Origin: Methylococcaceae bacterium
Lineage (GTDB): Bacteria; Pseudomonadota; Gammaproteobacteria; Methylococcales; Methylomonadaceae
Assembly: GCA_013140705.1 (NCBI GenBank)
Contig: JABFSH010000010.1
Coordinates: 1-64,000 of the forward strand
Reading direction: 5' to 3'
DNA: 64,000 nt
Below the pieces are notes generated by a model. That model was not told the DNA's origin. It made no database searches and saw only the letters and a list, made by a program, of their open reading frames with translations. Made by a program: the position numbers and the translations under genes. Shown one piece after another: positions 52,803 through 63,500 of the stretch (position 1 is the first letter of the stretch; each line of letters opens with the position of its first letter).

Positions 52803-53346
52803 ATTTTCCCTTTACATGGGCTAGTAAGTCCAGACGAATAGGCTGGGTATAAACCATTTTCATCCCGGTTCCCGTTGTTCTGTTGGGGGGGCTGATTAGC
52901 TCTGCCCACTCTTTTGTTTCAGCGTAACGGGTTGCAAGCTTCACTTTTAGATTCGATGTGTTGATGGTCAAAGGTTTGGTACCCGGTCCCTTGGCTCTGT
53001 CGATGATCACTTTGCCATTTAGCAGAAGATTATTACCATCGGCAGACAGGATTCCGGTTTCTGATTTAATAACCCAAGGAGGGTTTTTTTCATTATAAGA
53101 ATACATCAATGGCTTGATCATATGTGTCGTTTGATCATCGCTGTAATGAATCATTTGATCTGCCAGTAATTGGCTCTTTAATTGCCCGCGATCATCCATT
53201 TCCCATTTGCTATAGCCGGTACTGAAATAATCAGCGCTGTGTAGGGGCGCATTCGAGCGGGTGATGGAATCCAAGCCGGTCAGTTTCACCAGCCACCAGC
53301 TTAGTAGTGCTAGTAAGGCTAAATACAGATAGTGTTTAAAATTCAT
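52789..53346 (-). CDS. lptC: LPS export protein LptC
   Basis: The 185-residue protein has one N-terminal membrane helix (YLYLALLALLSWWLVKLTG) and a periplasmic LptC/OstA-like domain (FSTGYSKWEMDDRGQLKSQLLADQMIHY, GILSADGNNLLLNGKVIIDRA). It hands LPS from LptB2FG to LptA. ATG overlaps the kdsC stop by one base. Confidence 0.93.
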   Translation of the reverse strand: MNFKHYLYLALLALLSWWLVKLTGLDSITRSNAPLHSADYFSTGYSKWEMDDRGQLKSQLLADQMIHYSDDQTTHMIKPLMYSYNEKNPPWVIKSETGILSADGNNLLLNGKVIIDRAKGPGTKPLTINTSNLKVKLATRYAETKEWAELISPPNRTTGTGMKMVYTQPIRLDLLAHVKGKYETK

Positions 53347-53900
53347 TATTGCAGGTAAGTGTTGATAACATCGTCAAGATTGCCTTGAACCAGCATCAGA
53401 AAATCGCAGACTTCCCGAACAGCGCCTTGCCCGCCCGGCAATCTTGTACACCAATCGGCGTGTTGTTGGACGGCATAGTTCGCATCGTTTACTGCAATTG
53501 CCAAACCGACTCTCACCATTATGGGTAAATCCAGTAAGTCATCGCCTACGTGGGCGGTTTGTTCCGGTGTTACTCCGGCTTTTTCAATAATGTCCATAAA
53601 CGCGGAACGCTTGTTCTCGTAGCCTTGATAAACCAGTTCAATACCCAGGTTTTTCATGCGCAATGCGACCATTTGCGATTTACGTCCGGAGATAACGGCG
53701 ACCTCTACGCCCGTTTGTCGTAATAGTTTGATGCCATGGCCGTCGCGGGCATGAAACGATTTATATTCGTTGCCATCGTTGTCAAAAAACAGTCTGCCAT
53801 CGGTTAGGACACCGTCCACATCGAGAATCAACAGTTTAATTTTTTTAGCTTTTTCTACAATAGCTTCCGATAATGTAGGCTCTGATTTTGTCGTTATCAT
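53346..53900 (-). CDS. kdsC: 3-deoxy-manno-octulosonate-8-phosphatase
   Basis: The 184-residue HAD phosphatase makes Kdo from Kdo-8-P. It has the tetrameric C0 HAD layout with motif I LILDVDGVLTDGRLFF, motif II AVISGRKS, and motif III/IV AHVGDDLLDLPIMVRVGLAIAVNDA. It overlaps kdsD by one base. Confidence 0.95.
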   Translation of the reverse strand: MITTKSEPTLSEAIVEKAKKIKLLILDVDGVLTDGRLFFDNDGNEYKSFHARDGHGIKLLRQTGVEVAVISGRKSQMVALRMKNLGIELVYQGYENKRSAFMDIIEKAGVTPEQTAHVGDDLLDLPIMVRVGLAIAVNDANYAVQQHADWCTRLPGGQGAVREVCDFLMLVQGNLDDVINTYLQ

Positions 53901-54877
53901 CAGACGATTCCCGCTCGTATCAAATCGTGCATATTCATCGCGCCTATAGCATGCTGTTCTTCGTCAACGATGATGAGTGCATTGATTTTTTTTTGTTCCA
54001 TTATCTGCATGGCCTCAGCAGCCAGAAGGGAGGGTGGAATTACCGTGCAGTTGGCCGTCATGACACTTGCGATGGCTGTTTGATGAATATCCAGATTTTT
54101 TGCCAGCATTCGCCTTAAATCGCCATCGGTAAATATTCCGACTACTGTATTGGATGGGTCGACAATGGCTGTCATTCCCAGTTTTTTTTCAGTCATTTCC
54201 AATAAGGCATAACTGATGAGTGCTGATTCCGGCACAGAAGGCAATTCATTGTCGACATGCATGATATCACTGACTCTTAGTAGTAAGCGTTTTCCCAAAC
54301 TGCCGCCGGGATGTGATAAAGCAAAATCATCACGTGTAAAACCACGTGCTTCCAACAAGGATATTGCCAATGCATCACCCATCACCAAAGCGGCCGTGGT
54401 GCTGGATGTGGGCGCCAGACCCAAGGGACAGGCTTCTTGTTTGACGCTAACATCAATATGTGTGGTGGAAAATTTGGCCAGTGTTGAAGCAGGATTGCCT
54501 GTCAGAGCAATTAAAGGTACACCCAAACGTTTGATGATAGGTAAAATAGTTAAAACCTCATCGGTTTCGCCGGAATTTGATAAAGCCAGCACGACATCCT
54601 GTTTGGTAATCATACCCAGGTCGCCATGACTGGCTTCGCCTGAATGAACAAAAAAGGCAGGCGTTCCTGTACTCGCTAAAGTCGCCGCAATTTTACCAGC
54701 AATGTGTCCCGATTTACCCATGCCGGTCACTACAATGCGGCCAGTACATTTGAACATCAAATGACAAGCGGCTACAAAAGCATCATTTATTTGGTCGGCC
54801 AGAGCCGCTATGGCCTCAGTTTCTGTCTGGATGACAGCAAGCGCCAATTCGCGGAGTTTTTGATCATGTATGTGCAT
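53900..54877 (-). CDS. kdsD: Arabinose-5-phosphate isomerase (SIS + two CBS domains)
   Basis: The 325-residue enzyme converts ribulose-5-P to arabinose-5-P for Kdo synthesis. The SIS domain (about 40-180) has VVTGMGKSGHIAGKIAATLASTGTPAFF and ALSNSGETDEV, with LGLAPTSSTTAAL; two CBS domains (about 205-325) follow (VVGIFTDGDLRRML, ALIIVDEEQHAIGAMNMHDLI). First gene of the kds/lpt/rpoN run on the minus strand. Confidence 0.96.
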   Translation of the reverse strand: MHIHDQKLRELALAVIQTETEAIAALADQINDAFVAACHLMFKCTGRIVVTGMGKSGHIAGKIAATLASTGTPAFFVHSGEASHGDLGMITKQDVVLALSNSGETDEVLTILPIIKRLGVPLIALTGNPASTLAKFSTTHIDVSVKQEACPLGLAPTSSTTAALVMGDALAISLLEARGFTRDDFALSHPGGSLGKRLLLRVSDIMHVDNELPSVPESALISYALLEMTEKKLGMTAIVDPSNTVVGIFTDGDLRRMLAKNLDIHQTAIASVMTANCTVIPPSLLAAEAMQIMEQKKINALIIVDEEQHAIGAMNMHDLIRAGIV

Positions 54878-55350
54878 TAACTTTGTCCAACACCACGTCG
54901 CTCACAATGGGGTTACATAACTCATTGATAAAAAATAAATCATGCTCACACTGAGCATAGCCAAGGTTCATCTGCTGGTAATTGGGGGGGGTAAGCAGAG
55001 GACATCGAGAAAATAGGCTGGTCGGGGCCTCAGTGCAATGTAAAAGTGCTAAGTTCCACGGAATCAAATTCAAAAACCGAAATATCGTTGGTTGTCAGTA
55101 TTATGAGTCCAGCAAGATTCAAATGGTTGTCGTGAAATCATCGTCGCTATTATGCCATGATTAAAGAAATCCTGTTCCTGTGATCGGTATTTAGTTAAGT
55201 TAATTTAAGGGAATTGCATGCATGAAAATACTATGGTTGCTGTTGTTTTGAACGTGAGAAATGCCGGATGGATGCGTTGAATTTTGATGTTTGTGTTAGG
55301 TTGAGCAGCACATTACATGTTGAGTTGGAAAATTAAATTTGGAGAGTCCC
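54878..55350. other. Gap between kdsD and the DUF2780 gene
   Basis: Divergent promoter region. Contains G-run GGGGGGGT at about 54985 but no gene-like frame with family resemblance. GGAGAG at 55341-55346 is the ribosome binding site of the next gene. Confidence 0.4.
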
Positions 55351-55968
55351 ATGAAAAAAATATCCGTTCTAACCATCTGTTCACCCTTGATACTTATGTT
55401 CGCCTTAACAGCTCCCGTTAATGCGGGCTGGAGGGATGTGCTCAATTCAGCAACCAAGGCTGTTGCACCTACGCCGCTACCCGGACAAAACAGACAGACT
55501 TCCGGCAATGCTGGACAGGCATTGCAGAATAATCAACCAACACTCGGGGCCAGCGGAATCGTTCAATCCGGTGGTTTGGTTGATTTGTTGATGAAAAAAA
55601 CAGGCGTTAGTCAAACACAAGCAGTAGGTGGTGCAGGTGCTCTGTTTCAAATGGCTAAAAGCAAAATGCCGTCTGAAACATTCTCCAGGCTTGAGCAGTC
55701 GGTTCCGGGCATACAGGAGTTATTAGGCGGAGTTCCTGTTGCTCAGCAACCCGACGCTCTGGGTGGCTTGTCAGGACGATTGTCCACAATTACGGGTGGA
55801 GCTGGTGAAACCGTTGGCAGTGCAGTTGCACTTGCATCGGCTTTTCAACAACAAGGGATGTCTCCGCAAATGGTACAACAATTCATCCCGATAGTGGTTG
55901 ATTTTGTCAAAGAACGGGGTGGCGAGGTTGTAGCCAATTCGCTGGCTGCGATATTTGCAGGTCATTAA
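55351..55968 (+). CDS. DUF2780 (VcgC/VcgE-type) exported protein
   Basis: The 205-residue protein starts at the ATG at 55351 behind GGAGAG. Signal peptide about 1-26 (ALTAPVNAGW). A Gln/Pro-rich spacer is followed by the DUF2780 domain (about 70-200): LVDLLMKKTGVSQTQAVGGAGALFQMAKSKM, FSRLEQSVPGIQELLG, and VALASAFQQQGMSPQMVQQFIPIVVDFVKERGG. Function is unknown; the family is periplasmic or surface in Vibrio and relatives. Monocistronic. Confidence 0.82.
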   Translation: MKKISVLTICSPLILMFALTAPVNAGWRDVLNSATKAVAPTPLPGQNRQTSGNAGQALQNNQPTLGASGIVQSGGLVDLLMKKTGVSQTQAVGGAGALFQMAKSKMPSETFSRLEQSVPGIQELLGGVPVAQQPDALGGLSGRLSTITGGAGETVGSAVALASAFQQQGMSPQMVQQFIPIVVDFVKERGGEVVANSLAAIFAGH

Positions 55969-56253
55969 AGGGCAATGCCGTTTAGTTTAGCCGCCCGTGC
56001 CGATCCTGGCGAAGCTTCATCGAATAATTATTCGAGATTCCCTTAACCTGAACCCCCGAGATTGTTCCGAAAGCGTGAAATACATTAAGGCGTCAGCATG
56101 TTGTATTCCACGGCTATTCGTTCTTTGGGGGGGGCGATCTACTACTCGGTATATGTTCGTGTCATTTCTGTTTTTCATGGATCAAAAGATTTTTCTAGGG
56201 TCAACAGCAGCATGGGCCATCGAGAGCAGGCGAAATCAAAAATGGGTCAGTAA

Positions 56254-57123
56254 TTAGTGCCTCGTATCAGAGGGCGGAGATATGCCATCAGACATCAGGT
56301 TTTTTATGTCGATAGCATCATAACTATAATGTTCCCTACAGAACTCACAGTCTACTTCGATGGTAGACTGCGTTTTAAGTATTTCATAGAGCTCAGATTT
56401 TCCCAAGGCTCGCAAGGTATCTTCAATTTTTTGTCGAGAGCAAGTGCACTTAAATTGAATGGGCTCAGGTTCAAATAAGCGAATTTTTTCTTCGTGAAAC
56501 AAACGATGTAGAAGCTGCTCGCAATTCAGTTTGATCAATTCTTGATCGGTGACCGTATTAGCCAGCATCTCGATATGCTCCCAATCAGTTTGGTAACCGG
56601 TTTGTTCGGGAAGTTCCTGTATCAATAAGCCGGCGGCTTGATGCTCGCTGGCAAACAGCCATAATCGAGTATTAAGCTGCTCGGACTGTGTGAAGTAAGT
56701 TTCCAGAGCGGCGGCTAAATTATAACCTTGAAGTGCGGTGATACCTTGATAAGGATCGGCATTATCCGATTCTATCGTGATCACCAAACGTCCTCCTTGG
56801 CCGAACATGTCTTGCAGCGTGCCGGCGGGTACCGTTTCGTTACTTCTTAATAATCCCCTGATTTTTTTGTCATGCGTTGATTGTGCCACGACAGCTCTGA
56901 TATCGCCCTGACCTTGAGCTTGAAGTATCATGGAGCCTTTAAATTTTACCGTAGCTGTCAGCATGACGACAGCTGCCAATGCTTGTCCCAATAACTGTTG
57001 GACATGGCCAGGACCCTGTTGGTGTCGGCAGGATGCCTGCAGGCTGGGCCCCAGTTTTACCCATTCTCCACGTATACCCGCTTCCTCAAAAACAAATCGG
57101 TATAGTAAATCTTCTTCGATCAT
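56254..57123 (-). CDS. hslO: Redox-regulated chaperone Hsp33
   Basis: The 289-residue protein has the N-terminal core (LYRFVFEEAGIRGEWVKL, VMLTATVKFKGSMILQAQGQG, RGLLRS) and the C-terminal zinc switch with CTCSRQK and CEFC, whose four cysteines release zinc and activate the holdase on oxidation. The N-terminus and length are normal. It is divergent to msrA, another oxidative-damage gene, 200 bases away. Confidence 0.95.
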   Translation of the reverse strand: MIEEDLLYRFVFEEAGIRGEWVKLGPSLQASCRHQQGPGHVQQLLGQALAAVVMLTATVKFKGSMILQAQGQGDIRAVVAQSTHDKKIRGLLRSNETVPAGTLQDMFGQGGRLVITIESDNADPYQGITALQGYNLAAALETYFTQSEQLNTRLWLFASEHQAAGLLIQELPEQTGYQTDWEHIEMLANTVTDQELIKLNCEQLLHRLFHEEKIRLFEPEPIQFKCTCSRQKIEDTLRALGKSELYEILKTQSTIEVDCEFCREHYSYDAIDIKNLMSDGISPPSDTRH

Positions 57124-57323
57124 GATGCTCCAGACATTTTCTTTAATGTATCCAATTGTAATATAATCGCAAATCTGAGTGATCTTTGCTATGAGTAGTG
57201 AACTTGTCTTAATCGTGGCTTTTTCTGCGAAGATAACGCCGATATATCATATAGATAGTCATTGAACCTCTCACATTCAAACACGTCCAACTGTTCCGTA
57301 CTCTTTTGATAAAAAGTTGAATC

Positions 57324-57956
57324 ATGATTTTTTCTGCAAAAAAGGCCATTCTACCCGATCCTGCACAGGCATTGCCGGGAAGAGATATGCCGGTTCGTGT
57401 AAGCAAAACACATTTTGTGACAGGACGCCCGATTGTGCCTCCCTTTCCTGAGCATTTACATCAGGCACTTTTTGCCTTGGGTTGTTTTTGGGGGGCCGAG
57501 CGTAAATTTTGGCAATATCCCAATGTGTTTAGTACGATGGTAGGCTATACAGGTGGTTTTTCAGTCAATCCAAGCTATGAAGAAGTATGTACGGGACTTA
57601 CCGGGCATGCGGAAGCGGTCCGAGTACTTTTTGATCCGGAGCGCATTTTATACGGCGAATTACTGAAACTGTTCTGGGAATCTCATAATCCGACTATGGG
57701 GATGAGGCAAGGGAATGATATGGGTACCCAGTATCGATCCGGCATCTACACCTATAATCAAGAACAGTTGGATACGGCGTTTGAATCAAAAAAAATATAC
57801 CAAGAGCGTTTGACACAGGCGGGATTTAATTCTATTACAACCGAAATTATGAATTCAGGTGAATTTTATTATGCAGAAGATTATCACCAGCAGTATCTTG
57901 CTAAAAATCCTCAAGGATACTGTGGATTGGGGGGGTGTGGTGTCAACTATGATTAA
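57324..57956 (+). CDS. msrA: Peptide methionine-S-sulfoxide reductase A
   Basis: The 210-residue enzyme reduces Met-S-sulfoxide. Catalytic Cys in LFALGCFWGAERKFW, substrate residues in VGYTGGF and GHAEAVRVLFDP, resolving-Cys region QQYLAKNPQGYCGLGGCGVNYD at the end. It has the extended N-terminus (about 45 residues) of the E. coli-like long form. Cotranscription with nothing; hslO is divergent upstream. Confidence 0.96.
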   Translation: MIFSAKKAILPDPAQALPGRDMPVRVSKTHFVTGRPIVPPFPEHLHQALFALGCFWGAERKFWQYPNVFSTMVGYTGGFSVNPSYEEVCTGLTGHAEAVRVLFDPERILYGELLKLFWESHNPTMGMRQGNDMGTQYRSGIYTYNQEQLDTAFESKKIYQERLTQAGFNSITTEIMNSGEFYYAEDYHQQYLAKNPQGYCGLGGCGVNYD

Positions 57957-57974
57957 TTTCGCAGTTTCGCGAGC

Positions 57975-58002
57975 AAAAAAAAAAAGCGGTTAAAAACCGC
58001 TT
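57975..58002 (-). terminator. Hairpin with T-run on the minus strand
   Basis: AAGCGGTT and AACCGCTT with a 3-base loop at 57984-58002. A run of A precedes it on the plus strand, i.e. a T-run after the hairpin on the minus strand. It would stop antisense transcription entering msrA; on the plus strand the tail is A-rich, so efficiency for msrA itself is doubtful. Confidence 0.5.
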
Positions 58003-58184
58003 AAAAATTAGGAAGGATATAACGCAACTTTCAGCTAATAGGCTTCAAAAGTTAGTAACATAATAGCAACTGAACAGGCAAATAAAAATGTGACATATTG
58101 TCGCAGGTTAGCAAATTATTTTATTTTTAATATCAGCAGGTTACTTATGCTGCATTAGTTTAGTCTCAATTTAACAACACGGTA

Positions 58185-59594
58185 TTGACCATAACTTCGA
58201 CAATAATGCTTACACAAGTAACTCCCAAATCAGAAATTTCTGCCCGCCAAAACCTGAAATGGCTTTTTATTCTCAGAAACATGATGATAGTGGGCGAAAC
58301 TTTACTCATCTTTTTGTCCATAAATGCGCTTAACATTCGGTTGCCGCAGCAACAACTTTGGATGGTGGTATTGTCACTCGGTGCCTTTAATGTTTTTACT
58401 TCCATGCGAATGCAAACGGAGGAACCCGTTACGGATGCAGAAATATTTTCTCAGCTGGCCGTCGATGTCCTGGCGATTGCTGCGTTACTCTATTTAACGG
58501 GCGGCGCGTCGAATCCCATCACTTGGGTGTTTTTATTGCCGCTAATGGTCACTGCGATCATGCTACCGCAAGCCTATGCGTGGTACATGGTGATTTTGAC
58601 GACGGCCATTTACACGGCGTTGATCGCTTTTAATATTCCACTGCCTTCGATAGAGCCTCACGCGCCAGTTCCAGAAGTACCGCATTCGGATTTAGAGTAC
58701 TATCGAATGATGCAACATGCGCATGTGATGAGCGATAAGAGCTATTTCAGCTTGCATATGTTTGGCATGTGGTTTGGTTTTGTGTTTAGTGCCGGTTTGG
58801 TCGCTTTTTTTGTTGCCAATTTGGCCAGAACCCTTAAGTTCAAGGAGCGGAGTCTGGCTGTAGCACGAGAAAATGCCTTAAGGGATGAACGGGTTATTGC
58901 CTTGGGCACCCTGGCTGCGAGTGCCGCTCATGATATGGGCACACCGTTGGGGACAATTGCCATTGTTGCGCATGAACTGGAACAGGACTACCCCATTCAT
59001 CGATTCCCGGATTTGCACGAGAAAACGCTGATCATGCAGCAACAAATCAACCGCTGCAAGGAGGCATTGTCAGTGATGTCGGCATCGGCGGGCGAGATGC
59101 GGGCAGAGTCTGGCAGCATCATGCCGATGGCGGAATATATCGACAACGTCATCACGCAATGGCGTACCCACAAACCCGGTGTCAAGCTACGATTTTTTAT
59201 TGACGTTGATGTCGCCGCTGACGCTCAAATCATTGCTGAACGTACCTTAACGCACTCTATTATTAACATTTTAAATAATGCGGCTGAAGCAACTACTATT
59301 GAACAAGGGATCGAGTTTCATGCTTCATGGACTCTAACGCATCTAATCATTAAGATTCGCGACTTTGGTCCGGGCCTTCCCCCTGATTTTTCCGAAATAG
59401 TTGGCAAGCAACCCCTGACCAGCAAGAAAGGTGGTCTGGGCGTAGGTCTATTTTTGACCTGCTCTACAATTCATCGCATTGGGGGTAAAATCCAATTTGA
59501 GAACATGGAATCCGGTGGGGCTTGTGTGGAAATAACCTTGCCACTTTTTAATCGTGAGGAGGGCAACGATGATGATGACGGTTCAGGAGATTGA
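58185..59594 (+). CDS. regB: Redox-sensing histidine kinase RegB/PrrB type
   Basis: The 469-residue membrane kinase has six hydrophobic helices in about 25-215 and the RegB/PrrB-specific H-box region ALGTLAASAAHDMGTPLGTIAI, N-box NILNNAAEAT, G-boxes DFGPGLPPDF and GGLGVGLFL. In the alphaproteobacterial systems RegB responds to respiratory-chain redox state through quinone and a Cys after the H-box; a Cys is present at RCKEALSVMSAS here. Start is either TTG 58185 or ATG 58206; neither has a strong ribosome binding site. The response regulator gene overlaps its 3' end. Confidence 0.9.
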   Translation: MTITSTIMLTQVTPKSEISARQNLKWLFILRNMMIVGETLLIFLSINALNIRLPQQQLWMVVLSLGAFNVFTSMRMQTEEPVTDAEIFSQLAVDVLAIAALLYLTGGASNPITWVFLLPLMVTAIMLPQAYAWYMVILTTAIYTALIAFNIPLPSIEPHAPVPEVPHSDLEYYRMMQHAHVMSDKSYFSLHMFGMWFGFVFSAGLVAFFVANLARTLKFKERSLAVARENALRDERVIALGTLAASAAHDMGTPLGTIAIVAHELEQDYPIHRFPDLHEKTLIMQQQINRCKEALSVMSASAGEMRAESGSIMPMAEYIDNVITQWRTHKPGVKLRFFIDVDVAADAQIIAERTLTHSIINILNNAAEATTIEQGIEFHASWTLTHLIIKIRDFGPGLPPDFSEIVGKQPLTSKKGGLGVGLFLTCSTIHRIGGKIQFENMESGGACVEITLPLFNREEGNDDDDGSGD

Positions 59595-60123
59595 TAAACC
59601 CGGTTTATTGCTGGTTGATGATGATGAGACCTTTTGCAAGGTACTTAAGGCAGCATTGGAAAAAAGAAATTATGACGTGCTTATGGCTCATGATGTGGCT
59701 ACTGGAATTAGCCTGGCGGAACAAAACTTACCCGAATATGCCGTAATTGACTTGCGAATAGGCCATGAGTCGGGTCTTGAACTTGTAAAAAAACTCATTT
59801 CGCTGGATGCCAATACTCAAATTGTCATGCTGACCGGTTTTGCCAGTATTGCAACAGCGGTTGAGTCCATTAAACTGGGCGCAATTCATTATTTGACCAA
59901 ACCAGCCAATGCTGATGAGATTGTCAACGCACTTCATAAAAATGAAGGGGATGCTACAGTGATGATTAGCGAAAATCCGTTATCCGTTAAGCGATTGGAA
60001 TGGGAGCATCTGCAAAAAATATTAATGCAGCATGATGGCAATATTTCAGCGGCTGCCAGAGCCTTAAATATGCATAGACGCACGTTGCAACGAAAGCTTG
60101 AAAAACGCCCGGTGCGGGATTAA
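59569..60123 (+). CDS. regA: Response regulator RegA/PrrA type
   Basis: The 184-residue protein starts at the ATG at 59569 behind GAGGAGGG. Receiver domain: LLLVDDDETFCKVL, phosphoacceptor Asp in YAVIDLRIGHESG, MLTGFASIATAV and YLTKPANADEI. The C-terminal Fis-type HTH (LMQHDGNISAAARALNMHRRTLQRKLEKRP) is the very conserved RegA recognition end. It overlaps regB, as usual. Likely targets are respiratory operons, possibly including the cox cluster at 4-13 kb; that link is inferred. Confidence 0.93.
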   Translation: MMMTVQEIDKPGLLLVDDDETFCKVLKAALEKRNYDVLMAHDVATGISLAEQNLPEYAVIDLRIGHESGLELVKKLISLDANTQIVMLTGFASIATAVESIKLGAIHYLTKPANADEIVNALHKNEGDATVMISENPLSVKRLEWEHLQKILMQHDGNISAAARALNMHRRTLQRKLEKRPVRD

Positions 60124-60533
60124 CAGGTTAGTTAAAATCTACGCACATAATAATTCCAAGAAATGGGTTCTTTGGCTTGATGCGATCCATGATTTACCCG
60201 TTGCACTCGAACACAATCAGATTTATCGTTGAATTGCTGCCGGTGCCTCGCTGGGATGTTTGCCACTCGTAGCCGATGCTGCGCCAAATCCGCCCCTACT
60301 CGCTTTGTCCCATCCGGATGCCCGGCTGTGTCAGTACGCCGGACCCATACTCGAAAATCGTTTGCCATATAGGCCAATTATCTGCTGTTGGCAACCCATC
60401 ATTGATCCGAGTGGCTTATTCGGAAGTTATGATGACAGAAGCCTCGTCAATCGTTTTCTGTAACTGGTTGTGTAACATAGATGCGAAAGTTTGGCTGTCT
60501 GTCACTACTTTCCATAACTTTTCCAGCGTTACT
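60124..60533. other. Convergent gap between regA and the FAD oxidoreductase gene
   Basis: No family-like frame on either strand. No clear terminator by eye, though the two units converge here. Confidence 0.4.
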
Positions 60534-63500
60534 TTACGCATCCAGTTGATTGGGGGGCTGTTGCTTTTGCAGCAAATAATCAAGCCACAGGTTGGAAAGC
60601 TTTTCCTGAACGGTATTTTGCCGGAGGCGCGCATTCAAATGCGGGAAATCGACTTTATCCAGGTCTTGATCCTGGTTATAACACGAATATACAAAGTATT
60701 CTTTCCCGGTCTCGGCATCTACGTGCTTACATAAGCACTGAGCGCAAATGCCTTTCATCATGCATTGCATCGGAGAATTAATGGAGCCGATGGCATGATG
60801 AACCTTGTTTAAATAAGGTTTCAAGATGTTGTAGCGGGCGTCCTTGACGGCTGCCATCATTCGATCGGAGCCGATCACAATCAAGTGATCGACATCGGCC
60901 AGGGAGATGGGCTGTTCGCCTAGCTCTCCTTTTGCGTAAGCCACCATACATTCAAGAATATTGCCGACAAAGGCAAGATCCTGGGGTCGTGTGGGTTGAA
61001 TCGCTTCTACATCCGGTGTTTTATCGACTGACCAGATGATGATGTCCGATGCGGCCTCAATATCTTCAATTTTAAATATATCCTGCTTGTATTTATAACC
61101 GGCAAAATAGATCACTCGATTGCCGGCGGCCCTTAGGGCTTTTCCGATAGAGAACAGGACTGCGTTGCCCAGACCGCCACCGATCAGCATGACGGTTTGG
61201 CCGCTAGGGATGTCAGTCGGCGTGCCGGTTACGCCCATGATGACCAGAGGATCGCCGACCTTCCAGGTTGCGCAAAGCCGGGACGATGAGCCCATTTCCA
61301 GAGCAATCAAGGAAATTGTACCTTTTTCCTTGTCGACTTCCGCCCCGGTAAGCGCGAGGCCTTCTGAGGTTAATACCGTGCCTTCCCTGACAGGAGCAAA
61401 GGCCTCAAAATTTTGCACCCGGTAAAACTGCCCCGGATAAAACTTTTTTGCCGCCATTGGTGCCTTTACAACCACTTCGATGATGGTAGGTGTCAAGCGG
61501 TTAATGGCGACAATCGTTGCGTTAAAAGCTTCATCCAGCCGGGCAAATAAGTTTTTCAGTGCGGCATTACGTTCAGGTTGTTGGCTGGGACTCAATTTCG
61601 CCAATTCCTTTTCAAATAACTTGGCTATATACGGATAACCGTTTTTGGCACTTGCCATTGCTTTAACCACGTTACCGGCATACACAGGATGATTGTCGCC
61701 ATAAAAGCTGATGTATTTTCCGTCTTTTTGATAGGATGTCAGTGGGGCCGGCTTGCCAAGTTTGGGTGCGGCTTCGTCATGCATCGGCACGAGTTCCAGA
61801 GTATCCTCTTTCCATTCGGGTTGATGGCGTTGAAAAAACTGCTTATCCATTTCGAAGGTATCGGGATATTCGCTTTGATAAATCGTATTGGGTGATGTTC
61901 CGGCCGCAATGTAAAGACTGCGGATAGGTACGGTGACGATTTTTCCGGAATTATTCCAGTGCTCGTTTTCCTGCTCCAGCTTTTCAAATTCCACGGCGCA
62001 AAGATGACCAAACTCATCGGACAAGGCCTTATAGGGGCTCATGCCTTCTGCCAAAGCGATGCCCTCCTGCAGTGCTTCATGAATTTCCTCATGATTTTGC
62101 CGATATGCGGGTGCATCCTTCATGCCTTTGCGATAGAAGAGGGTAACGCCGCCCCAATTTTCCACCAGCGCTTGAAAATTCGGGAGTTCGCCAGTGCTTT
62201 TGGCGCGTTGCCGCTCCGCCACTATGGCTTTTCCGTGTGCAAGGAACTCGTCAAGAATCAGTATTTCTTCCCTGTCGTAGCGGATGCGGACGGAATGTTC
62301 GCCATAAACACCTGCTAATGCTTCATAGCGGTGCAGTATTTTTTCTACCTGCACGGGATAATAGGCCATCAATTCGGTGGCTGTATCGATGGCGGTCAAG
62401 CCGCCGCCGATGACGCCGGCGGGTAAACGGACCTGTAAATTGGCGAGAGACGATGATTTGGCTGCGCCGGTTAACTGTAGGGCCATCAAAAAATCAGAGG
62501 CTTTGCGAATACCACGAATCAGATTATTCTTTAGGTTGATAATTGTAGGCTTACCGGCGCCGGAGGCGATGCAGATGTGGTCAAAACCCATGTCCCAGGC
62601 ATCATCAATATTTAATGTGCCGCCAAAACGAACGCCACCGTAGGCGCGGAAAGTGCTACGTCTGAGGAGAGTCAGATAAATGACTTTGAGAAAGTTTTTA
62701 TCCCAGCGCACGGTAATGCCGTATTCGGCAACACCGCCGAAGCCTGAAAGAATGCGCTTATCGAGATCTTCATAAAGTTCTTTGAAATCAACAATCGGCA
62801 ACGGTAAATGTAGGTCATCTCCGGTCAGCGATACAGGCAAGGGTTCCAGTTTCAAGGCATCAATACCAGCGACTCCAAAGCCTTCATTCAGAAGATAATG
62901 ACTCATGGTATAGCCTGCCGGACCGAGACCAACCACCAGTGCATTTTTACCGTTATAAGGCAGCATGTGGGGGCGATTGACATTTAATGGATTCCAGCGA
63001 GTCAGTAAGCTGTATATTTCAAAGCCATAAGGCATAAACAGTACATCCGTCAGGACATTGGTTTCAATCTGAGGAATATTGACCGGATCGGTTTTCTGGT
63101 AGATACAGCCCTTCATGCATTCATTACAGATTCGGTGTCCTGTGCCCGGGCACATGGGGTTATCGATGATAATGATTGCTAACGCGCCAATATTGTCGCC
63201 GTTGCGTTTAACCAGATGCATTTCCGAGATTTTCTCATCCAGAGGACAGCCGGTCGTCGTGACGCCAAGCGGATCTACCTTGAAGGTATTGGTCTTTTTA
63301 TTACGCATGCCTTTGGAACACGAGTCAGTATCGCGTTCATGGCAGTAAATGCAGTGGTTTACTTCGGATAAGACCTGACGTTCGTTAAAGCGTGGATCGG
63401 TCAGCTTAAAGCCATCCCGGCGGCGGCGATGTTTCTGTTCGCCCATCCAGCTCGTAAATTCGCCCCGATCAATGACATCATGCTCGACCAGATGCTCAAA

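Noticed and set aside
60132-60463. Small frames on both strands between regA and the FAD oxidoreductase
   Set aside because: No ribosome binding sites or family likeness, and composition is irregular; treated as non-coding.
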